From Rosa chinensis (lineage: Eukaryota; Streptophyta; Magnoliopsida; Rosales; Rosaceae): 64,000 nucleotides of DNA. The stretch covers positions 186,001 to 250,000 of the forward strand of contig NW_020126827.1 of NCBI RefSeq assembly GCF_002994745.2, written 5' to 3'. The notes beneath the pieces were generated by a model that did not search any database, had not been told where the DNA came from, and was given only the letters and a program-made list of their open reading frames with translations. Positions 1 through 8,741 of the stretch are shown in pieces (the first letter of the stretch is position 1; every line of letters begins with the position of its first letter). Both the position numbers and the translations under genes were made by a program.

Positions 1-655
1 TGGTTCTTGAATCCAGAAGTGCTTACAAATGGGCCTAAACCACAATGTGGGAGTAGCTCATGCCAAAATGGATTCTACCTCTCGTGGTCGCCCTCCCCTA
101 CCTGGCCATTTCAGTAAGGTTGCCCAAAGGATGTAGGAGAGACTTGGTGTCTAGACGACTATACTTGGGCCGCACGTCCTCTTGATTTACCGCTTGGAAT
201 TTAATTTGATATCAATGATATATATAACAAACGAAAATATTGTGATTCACTAAGGTATATTGGATTAAACATAGTCTTGAAAAGGGTAGCTGTTTCAGTC
301 CCATTGCACATCGAGACTCCCTGTTCCCGTACCTAAGTGTTGAAAATAATTGTAAAGGAAAGGAAAGAATGTAAATATTTGTAAGTATTTTCGTACAAAG
401 AAAGAAAAGAAAAAAAAAAAAAAAAAAACACTTGTGTAAATATTTTTCGTGTTTTTTTTTTTTTTTTTTTTTACTCACTTGTGTACTTAACTTGTGTCTT
501 ATGTACTGACTTGTTAACTTGTGTACTTAACTTGTTAATATTACATGTAGTTTGTAATTCACTAACTTGTTATACTTGTTTATATATATATATATTTTTT
601 TTGTATTTCTTTGTTAATTATAGTTACTAACTTTTTAATATCTATTCCGTCTGGC
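1..655 (+). other. Leader remnant of element A with poly(A) and poly(T) tracts
   Basis: Non-coding. The first 350 bp carry the leader motifs shared with C and E, such as CCTAAACCACAATGTGGGAG and the GACGACTATACTTGGGCC region. A poly(A) run around 411-428, a poly(T) run around 454-472 and a few copies of a CTTGTGTACTTAA-type repeat follow. The second leader module seen in C (14903-15320) is absent. The change from leader-like to post-integrase sequence falls between about 600 and 655 and marks the gag-pol deletion. The small minus-strand ORFs here are low-complexity artefacts. Confidence 0.7.
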
Positions 656-2635
656 TGAAAGACGTTAAACTCAAGCGCTGCTTGGGAGGCAACCCAATTC
701 AGAAGCAGCTGTGAAGGAGTCAACAACACAGATTTGCTTTCTCTCTCCCTATTTCTTTTTATTTTTATTTTTTTTTTTTTTTCTCTCTTTTGTTTTAGGA
801 TTTGTTTTCGTAAATGCCTTCTATCTATGCTTATTTGTTTCATTGCATGTTTATAATTGATTACATTGAGGACAATGCAATATTTAAGTGTGGGGGAAGG
901 GATTTACACTTTTATTTTGAGTCATATATTGAAAAATACAAAAAAAATTGAAAAATGTCAAAAATTTAAAAAAAAATTTCGTTGCTTTTGTTTTTGTTTG
1001 AGTCTTAGGATGACCTTTCAACTGTCTAGGATGATTCTATATCTCTGAAATCATGATTAAAAGAGGATCACAAAATTGAGATGATTTCTAAAATGGTATT
1101 CTTTGGTTAATTGAGATATATGAAAAATATATGCCTTGTAGTGGATATGGATTTCGAGACTTTGGTACAGAATATGATGCATGTTAAGATGAGTTTTGAT
1201 TCATATAAACCCATGTGAGATATTTGAACCCATGTCCCTTTTTCTTGGAATGAAATGAAAAATATATTCTTATTTTCCTGGCGACGTTTTGATGATCTCA
1301 TTATTCTTTCATCTTGATTGACTACTTGCCATAGATTAAGTTTGATGGACTAGAGAATGCTAGAATTCACTCTTGTGCTTGTTGAGACATTTTATCAATA
1401 CATGGCCCTGATTCTGGAAAGGATAGAGGCACCCTAGGAATTACCACCATTGCCATATAAACCTGTGTCCCTATTTGTGCCTGTCGTGGGACTCCCCTAG
1501 ATAAACCCCTTTGAGCCTACATTAAGCCTTTTCTTTCATCACCCTTACAATCTTTAACCTAAACCTTAGTATAGCTATAACCCTACCCTTTGTTCTAAGA
1601 ACTTAGTGGAGCTAAATTGAGACTTTACTTGAAGATTTTTGGCTTCAATAATGAAGAATAAGAAGAGGTTAAAGTTCAAGTGTGGGGGTAGACTTGTCCA
1701 TAAAGAAAAAAATATGTGAAAGCCGTGAAAAATGAAAAGAAAAAAAAAATGTACGGCTAGAAAAGAAAAGAAAGAAATATTTATGGATTTTAGTCCCCCA
1801 TACTTAGTGATTTTGGAGTTTACTTGGAAATGAAGGCCTATTAAAGAAAAATTTGACCTTTGTCCATTCACTATAGTTCAGGGGAAGTTTACAATGAAGA
1901 TTGGGCCCAACATGAAGACACTAGGCCCCTTTTATGTTACCTCTAGGGGAAGTGACGTTTTTGCAATGCATTGGTGGATTTCTTGTGGTCTCTACATTTA
2001 CATGTGCTCTGCTAGGTTTTTAGGACACTTTGATAAATCCTTACCCTTCATTTCTTAAAACCTTGAGCCTTAACCCATTACAACCCTTGAAAAGACCTTC
2101 TTGATCCTTAAGATGGGACAGCCCTTGATGTGGAGATGAGTTACAAGAGTTGAACCTATGGCTTGGGTCCATCTGTGCAAGTAGTTGGTATCCTTCATGA
2201 GATCTTTAAAGGAAATTATACATGTGCTTTCGTTTCTTACATTATGTGATATACTTGCTATCTTTCACATATACTTGAGTGTATAAGCTTTTAAGCATTG
2301 CCTTGAATTCTGAGAAGAAGAAAGAGTGGATATGCCTTGTGAGGATTGAATCATACTTGTCTGAAACATGCTTAACAGAACCCATCACCATTGTTACAAC
2401 CAAGTCCTACTTGTGTATGTGAAGATTATGTGTTTTAATTAACTCTCGAATGCCTAAACATTTATTCTTGGTGAAGTGCTAATCTTGGTGTTGTGAAAGT
2501 AAGAGATTGCTGAGACAAAAAGTTGAAGGGCTATAGAGTCTGTTTCGTGTCAAGTCTTTAATTTTCGTTGAGTCTTAGTGTGTGTCTTAGTGTGATTTTG
2601 CTAAGGGACTAGCAAAAGCTAAGTGTGGGGGAATT
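656..2635 (+). other. 3' non-coding region of element A (between lost pol and 3' LTR)
   Basis: This stretch is collinear with the regions after integrase in C (41949-43107) and, reversed, in D (46047-48298). It has no long ORF, so no env-like gene remains. AAGTGTGGGGG occurs three times, at 886-896, 1678-1688 and 2621-2631. The last copy directly abuts the LTR and is the functional polypurine tract by position. The motif ACATTGAGGACAATGCAATA precedes the first copy, as it does in C, D and E. Confidence 0.75.
2621..2635 (+). other. Polypurine tract of element A
   Basis: The purine-rich AAGTGTGGGGGAATT lies immediately 5' of the LTR start TGATAGGAG. That is the expected position of the RNase H-resistant primer for plus-strand DNA synthesis. 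Confidence 0.8.
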
Positions 2636-4967
2636 TGATAGGAGTATTTTAATGCGACGTTTTACTTGCTTTTCCCTACATTTTCTGCGTTATTTCCTTA
2701 ATAAAACCCTGTTTAGGAAAGTTTCCATTCTTTGATTGGGAAAGTTCCTATTTGTAGAAAGTTTCTATTTTTGTAGTTTTTATTTATCATTTTTAGTAAG
2801 TTTCCATTTTTAGTAGTTTCTATTTTTCATTTTTAGAAAGTTTCCCACTTTTCATTTTAGGAAAGTTTCTATTTTTCTTACTAGTTTCTATTTTCAGGTC
2901 CTTGTCACAAATGAGCTGAAACGAGCTCACAAATGGAGAGAGAAGCTAGCCAACGTTGGAGGGAGACAAGATGAAGTACAAAGGGAAGCACAAATGAGCA
3001 GAAATGAAGAAATGAAGCTTTCCTGGTCCAACCAGGAAACCCTGTCCAGAAAAGGAAAGCTTGCCAAAACAAGACTCTTGAGCCAACCATGAATGGAGAT
3101 CGAATTAATGAAGTGACATGGCATGAGAGAAGCTTCTTGAAGACTCTAGATGATGACATGGCACAAAGGTGGCGCATGGAGGCCCAAGAACTCTCAAGAC
3201 TTGTTGGATTTTCGGCAAATGGATCAAAAGCCCACAAAGCCCATGCAATTAGGGTTTGTGACGCAATGAAGAAACCCTAGAGATGTTTGCCGTCCAAAAT
3301 GAAGAGAGAAACAAGGAAAATGACGTGGAAAATCAGAAATTAAAAGGAGATTTTCTAGGGAGATTTTCTAGGGCTATTTTTATGGAAATTCATCAAGAGA
3401 TAAACCCTAGAATATCTTTTGCCGTCCAAGCCAAGAGGAAAAGAAGGAAGTTGCCGTGTGAATTAAAAGAAAACCCTAGAGAATTCGGCAAGGAGATATT
3501 CAAGGGAGAAATAAAAGGAAAGAGAAAAAGGTGGAGACCAAGAAAAGCTCAAAAGAAGTCTAGATACATTCCTTAATTCCCTAAAGGAAGTTTGGCCGAA
3601 TTGAACTACAAAAATCAGAATTATATCAAGGGAATTTCGGCAAGATTATTTAGGGAATTAAATGGAATTTTGTGATTGGTTGAACCACCTCATAGGGCTT
3701 ATTTGGCAAGATATTATTGGAGGAAATTATGTGGAATTTTCAGATTAATTCCATAAGGTTTACACGGCTTGGAGAGCAAGTTGGCCGTCCCCTATATAAT
3801 CTCCCATCTTCTCAACGTTTTGGGGTTCCTAGGCCTCCTCCTTTACAATTTACACTTTAGAAAAATCAGAAATTTTGCTCTTGTTGCCGTGAGGTTTTCC
3901 TCTCCTTTCTCCATCCTCTAGTCATCTCCACGAGTTCAAGCAAGGCCAAGGGAGAAGAAGCATAGCCGTGAGCATTCATCCATCACCATCCTTGAAGATT
4001 GCTTTTGAGATTCAAGAGACCACATCATCAATTCGTTCATCCCATCTTCATCCACGGTGTAATCCGATTCTCCTTTGTAACCTTTGCTTAGAATTTCGTT
4101 GGTTATGAACTAGTTGACATATGTGTTTGAATAAATATTAATTTCTGGAATTTTTATGATTAATTGAGAATTTTCAGATTCATATTATTGTTCTTCGAGA
4201 GTTGCTTATGTGAGTTTGTTTAATTAAATTTGCGTTATAGATATCCTTTGTGTATTAATCTTATTTGGGTCGACACTTATAGGGTTTATGCATAATTGTT
4301 GCTAGGTTTAAGAACATGAAATCGACTTTTCGTTTTGTGTAAACTTGAATCAAAGTAGTAAAGGTTTTGGACAAAGACCGAATTTAATTAAAGAGGATTG
4401 CAATTAGGTGGACTTTTCCATACTAAGTTGTACACTTGAGTTGATAGCCTTTCCCTATGTGTAATGCATTAAACATGACATGATTGACTAGCTTTCTAGG
4501 GCTTGAATGCATGTTTAATAGGATTAGTCTTTGTGCTTTCACTTAGATTAATTAGCGTTGAAAAGTAAAATATGGGAAATTGTTTGCTTTTAACGTTTCA
4601 CATGATCAATTCCTTTCTCATGACTTAGATGAACAATATTAGGGTTTGAATCAATTTTAATCATATGTTTCGGTTTTTGATCTTTGTTCTCTCATTCCAT
4701 TTGTATTTTTATGTTTTTCCATTTTAATTGTTTTCTTAACTTAGTTTAATTTTCGAAAAACCAAAAACAAAAATCCCCCTTTTTCGTAAATAATGTTCAT
4801 ACTTGTGAATATCTTTGTGAATATTATACTTTGTTGTAATTTTAATTGTTTAACTGTTTGACAATGACAGGTGTACCCTCAATCCCCGGAATAGAACGAT
4901 CCCTATTTATTACGTACTACTAATGACATTTCAGGGTTAAATTGGTCGCTCGATAAAAGCGACATCA
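2636..4967 (+). repeat. 3' LTR of element A (about 2.3 kb)
   Basis: It starts TGATAGGAGTATTTTAATGCG and ends AAGCGACATCA, so it has TG...CA termini. The U3 part (2690-2900) is built from short AGTTTCTATTTTTC-like repeats. A TATA box lies near 3793. The U5 part contains CCCTCAATCCCCGG at about 4877-4890, and a short stem (GTCGCT at 4945-4950 with AGCGAC at 4958-4963) sits just before the end. The same architecture recurs in the LTRs at 11779, 27208, 33513, 43847 and 53916. Confidence 0.9.
3793..3799 (+). promoter_or_regulatory. TATA box of element A LTR
   Basis: TATATAA within CCCCTATATAATCTCCC, at the same place as in the LTRs of C (near 12793) and E (near 55110). Transcription should start roughly 30 bp downstream, leaving more than 1.1 kb of R plus U5. 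Confidence 0.65.
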
Positions 4968-5372
4968 CCTGCTAGGCCCTGCGAGGAGTCCCCCACTCCT
5001 GGCTATAGACCTCCGGATGGTCGGAAAATTGTTTGATGAGGGGAGCTGCGCGGAGCAGAGGGTGTTGGGTAGCGAGCCCAATCTTAGATACCCAAGCGTC
5101 GGGGTTAACTGCCGGATCAATGGCTGCCGTGGGCTGTGTTAACTAGTCCCTAGCTGTTTTCTCAAATGAGAAACTTGACTGCAATGCCGCGTAGCGGTCA
5201 TTGTCATTATGAGGCGTAGCCTTACCGCTTGGCGGTTGGTTGAAAAATGATAAACACATAGAGCAAGTAATAAAATTTTGTTTGAGTTTTCCATACTTAT
5301 TTAATTTTGCAATTAAAATAGAAGCATGGCATATGTGTATAGCATTTACTTGTAATGTGGATGGTAATATCA

Positions 5373-5399
5373 TTTTTTTTTTTTTTTTTTTTTTTTTTT
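5373..5399. repeat. Poly(T) run, 27 bp
   Basis: An uninterrupted T27 flanked by AATATCA and GTAGATATG. It could be an old poly(A) tail on the minus strand or a simple microsatellite. I saw no target duplication around it. Confidence 0.8.
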
Positions 5400-7144
5400 G
5401 TAGATATGCTAAAGGATCACTGAGATCGGTATGTGAAACATGGCATATCTAGTATGTGAGATCTAGAAAGTGTTGCCAAATCTACGAAATGTTGTAGGCA
5501 TGCTTAAAAGTTATGGAAGCATGTAAAGATATATCAAGTGTGATATTCTATAAGCATGCTTAGAAGTAGTAAAAGCATGGTATTGGCATGGCGGTAGCTC
5601 AAATTGAAAGAGCGTAAAATGTAAGATAAAGTTACTTATCTTATGCCGATTTGGAGTGAGTTAGAGTTGGCATTGATATGAGTACCCAAATCATGTTGGA
5701 GTTGTCCAAGCATGACGCTTCATTGCTTTGGCGGATAAAGTGTTCCAATAATGTACGTCAACTTGTAGTTGCGGTTGGATGCTTGATAGAAATAATTGAA
5801 TTTCCTTGCAACAAAATAGATGATTAATATGTAGATTTGTAAAATCGACATCAATAGCTTGCATATGTACTTCGATAAAATTGTAAGAAAAAGTGTATAA
5901 GCAAGGTAGTATTTGATGACAAACGATTTGCATGCATGTCTATTTGAGTGTTGAATTTGTGGGGAACGAAACCCATTATGTGCGGTGATGGAACATGTGT
6001 GTGTGTGTACACACATTTGAGTTTAGCTAAAGAAGCTACACATGTTGCAATATTTAGAGCTATGTGTGTTGTGCGCCTGTCCATTAACTACATGTGATGG
6101 TGCATGTGACCAATGAACATAGTCTTAGTATAGCAATGAATATATATTTACATGTTCATGGCTAGTTGTAAAAAATCACAATACACCGAGATGAATACGT
6201 GTGTAGTATGTGTGTGATCATGCCCTTTCGTAAGACTAAGTGGCTTTTAATAAGAGGAAAATATGGTGGACCTGCTGCTAAATCATGGAGCATATACATG
6301 CATGCATGAGTATATACAAGTCTGCCAAGGTATTTGATAGATAGCTTATATATAGGATCATGGTTATGTGTAGCTTGTAATATAAAGCACATGTCACCAA
6401 AGCAAGGGTTATGCTATCTTCAGATAGTAGTTCAGTTGTGTAAAATAGAAGCATGTGGCATTCACCGTTTCATGTATATCTCACAAAGCATGGGTAAGTC
6501 TGAACATGCTTTGCTCGAAACTTTGAATAAAGCAGCTAGTCGGTCAAAATTGACTAGTAACAGTAATAGAGTACTCGTGTAATCAATGCTATCTCAGAGT
6601 ATAGATATGTTAGGAGAATAGTAACTAGAGAGATATTCAAAGCATTGAGCTGTTATTAACGGGAGGCAGACATGAACCGAAGACACTTATCTGGGTTTGG
6701 AGATTGCCTGGTAGCAGTCATGTGGGTTCCCTGATCTGAGTAAGCTGCTCAGTAGCAGGATGTTTCAGCTGGTGGAAGTGGAGAGGAAAGGTTGCTTTGT
6801 GTTGAGATCAACTCCAAGGGTGTCCAGATCAAACGAGAGGGAGCTGATCGAAGATAAAGCTTGGGTTTCCAAAGTAAATCAGCACCCAGAGACCCATGGC
6901 TTTGGTAAGCATCCAGAAACTCATGATTGAGTTGAACTCCATTGATAATGCTGGCGGAGCTGGTGATGATCGGAGAGAGGTGAGAGGTCCTGATCTTGCA
7001 AAAATTTAAGTGTTAAAATCAGATTTGGACTGGCGCTGTTGTTAGCTAGCGGCGGAAGCTTGGTGATGCCGCCGATGGATCCTAGCGGAAGAAGTTTCCC
7101 GCTGACGAAGCTTAGCGGAGGAAGTTCGTCGTTGGTTGCTAGCG

Positions 7145-7525
7145 GTGTACGACTAGCGGAAGAGGCTTTGGTGTGCTAGAGGTGTACGACTAGCGGAAGA
7201 GGTTTTGGTCAGCGGTAGCTTTGTCCATGGCCGGCGGAACTCGGAGCTCAGCGGAGGTTTTGAGTTCGGCGGAGGTTTTGAGTTCGGCGGAACTCGGAGC
7301 TCAGCGGAGGTTTTGCTTAGCGGTGATCGACCGCCGGAGATGCTGAGGCGGGGAGAGCGGGTCTGGAGCTTGGCGGATGATCAAAGTGCAGTGGAGACGC
7401 CGAGTTAAGCGGAGCACCTGGCCAGCGGAGGTGTTCGCCGGCGAAGGAGGTTGGGCGATGGTTCCCCAGCGGAGGAAGTTGGGCGGTGGTGCCCCAGCGG
7501 AGGAAGTTGGGCGGTGGTGCCCCAG
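7145..7525. repeat. Cluster of short GC-rich direct repeats (AGCGG family)
   Basis: Three local duplications are visible. GTGTACGACTAGCGGAAGAG occurs near 7145 and again near 7183. A unit containing CGGAACTCGGAGCTCAGCGG occurs at about 7229 and 7288. A 28-bp unit beginning AGCGGAGGAAGTTGGGCGG is repeated in tandem from about 7468. All share the core (A/G)GCGGAGG or GCGGAAG. Confidence 0.75.
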
Positions 7526-8060
7526 TGAGCTGGAGAAGAGTTTGGCCAGTGGATTGCGGCTGGCGGAGGTTTTGCCGCTGGTGTATCTTAGCGGTGACTG
7601 CCGGTTGGCGGAGCGGAGTGTGGCGGAAACTCGGAGCTCAGGGAAGAGCTCGGTGCCCAGCGGTGGTTTTTTTCAGTAAAGGGAGTCGGGTGATCCAGGC
7701 TAGCGGATGTTACCAGCGGCGGAGCTCCGCCAATGTCCTAGCGGAGGCTCTGATGATCGAAGATATCCCATAGATGCCTGCAGAGGCCTGTAGCTTAGCA
7801 GAGATGGAGTTTTACCAGCGAAGGAGGGCCGCTGACGGACATTGGCGGAAGGAGTAGCCGCTGGGCGCGCTAGTTGACGACGCTGCCACTGGAATTTCTG
7901 GCGGAGCTCTGGGCACTGGGCCTTGGCTGACTAACCATGGCAGAAGCTGTTGTGCCAGCTGAGGAGCAAGCGCAGAGGCTCAGCGGAGCGGAGGTGATGC
8001 TAGAAGATGGAATGGTGTCCAGAGCAATTTGGCACCTGCAATTTTTTTTTTTTTTGAAGG

Positions 8061-8160
8061 TTCAGCGTTGACCAACCTTGTCAGCGTTGACCGGACCCGC
8101 CGGGCGTTGACCGACTCCGCTGGGCGTTGACCGGACCCGCCGGGCGTTGACCGGACCCCT
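8061..8160. repeat. 20-bp tandem array, five units, each with GTTGACC
   Basis: Five consecutive blocks starting at 8061, 8081, 8101, 8121 and 8141 fit the pattern NNNGCGTTGACCGGACCCGC. The first is the most diverged. Each unit holds TTGACC, the core of the plant W-box bound by WRKY factors, at nearly constant 20-bp spacing. The array lies about 75 bp from the PBS of element H. Confidence 0.8.
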
Positions 8161-8235
8161 TTTGATGTTGAATGAGCGTCGACTCGACATTTTCGGGTCA
8201 AAGTTCGTGGTAGGTGACGAAGCCTTTGTGTTGGC

Positions 8236-8254
8236 TTCCCACAGACGGCGCCAA
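8236..8254 (-). other. Primer-binding site of element H
   Basis: Read on the minus strand this is TTGGCGCCGTCTGTGGGAA, directly after the LTR end ...GTTAACA. This PBS type, with GGCGCCGTCTGTGGG, is familiar from Tat/Ogre/Retand-like elements and differs from the GCCGTTGCCGGGG form of the Athila-like copies in this window. Confidence 0.75.
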
Positions 8255-8741
8255 TGTTAACGTTAGAGATTGAGCGGGATCTCTAGTTAGCTTTAGAGAG
8301 AGAGAGAGAGAGAGATTGACACAAGATGTATAGTGGTTCGTCTCCGCATGAGCGGGAGACTACATCCACTTGAATGTTTAACTATGTGTGTTGAGCCTTG
8401 CGGCCTCACATGATTACAAAGTGTGTTGTCATGGTGTGAATGGATCGTGTTTAAGTGGGAGGAGGCATTCCTTTTATAGGTGAAGGAATGCTTCTCCTTT
8501 ACATTCTCTTAGATGTGGGATGACTAAAATCACTATTCTAGTCTAGAAAGCCTATTTGTGAGGGCAACTTGGTAAGGCCGGAAAGGTGGCTTCCCGGTGT
8601 CGGATTTGTGACTTCCGGATACCGTAGCGTAGCTTGAACATAGGGCTACAAGATGCATGTCTCGGTTGGGCCTCACCATGGCTTGTGGGTGTCTCAAAGA
8701 GGGTGTTACTTATGCTTGGTGATGTAGTAAATACTCCATAT
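8255..8741 (-). repeat. LTR (5') of element H, possibly truncated by element G
   Basis: On the minus strand it ends ...CTCTAACGTTAACA next to the PBS. It contains a TATAAAAG box (8471-8478), a GA microsatellite (about 8294-8314) and no Athila-like motif. Its far end abuts the start of G's LTR at 8742. A possible TG terminus (plus-strand CA at 8737-8738) lies just before it, so the LTR may be complete at about 0.48 kb or be cut by G's insertion. Confidence 0.65.
8471..8478 (-). promoter_or_regulatory. TATA box of element H LTR
   Basis: TATAAAAG on the minus strand, within CACCTATAAAAGGAATGCC and about 220 bp from the LTR end at the PBS. Confidence 0.6.

Larger units (their letters stand above)
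1..4967 (+). mobile_element. Element A: Athila-like LTR retrotransposon lacking gag-pol, 3' portion
   Basis: The window opens inside the untranslated leader of this element: 1-350 matches the leader of element C near 14335-14700. About 300 bp later the sequence jumps to the motif that follows integrase in the other copies (compare 655-720 with 41965-42035), so the whole gag-pol frame is missing. A non-coding region of about 2 kb, a polypurine tract at 2621-2631 and a complete 3' LTR follow. The element ends in CA at 4967; the next five bases, CCTGC, would be its target duplication, but the partner lies left of the window. With no coding capacity left, it could move only with proteins supplied by relatives. 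Whether it is a mobile non-autonomous lineage or a single deletion derivative cannot be told from one copy. Confidence 0.85.
4968..8254 (-). other. Internal leader-like region of a minus-strand Tat/Retand-like element (H), partial
   Basis: No gene is recognised in this 3.3-kb stretch. Its right edge is a PBS followed by an LTR end in minus orientation, so I read it as leader DNA of an element whose body lay to the left and was split by element A. Four zones can be seen. 4968-5160 is GC-rich and of unknown origin. 5160-6660 is AT-rich, with a T27 run at 5373-5399. 6660-8040 is GC-rich and full of AGCGG-type short repeats. 8041-8235 has a poly(T) run and a 20-bp tandem array. ORFs such as 7205-7773 are by-products of the repeats. 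The assignment of the left part to H is inference. Confidence 0.5.

Noticed and set aside
5143..6582. Several small ORFs on both strands between the T27 run and 6.6 kb
   Set aside because: Short, AT-rich, overlapping, and without recognisable domains or a plausible gene context.
7205..7773. Overlapping plus-strand ORFs of 67-100 codons
   Set aside because: Two frames are open at once because the DNA is GC-rich and internally repeated. The residues are repeat-derived and match no family I recognise.
8061..8160. CRISPR-like array
   Set aside because: The units are contiguous 20-bp repeats without spacers, in a plant retroelement.
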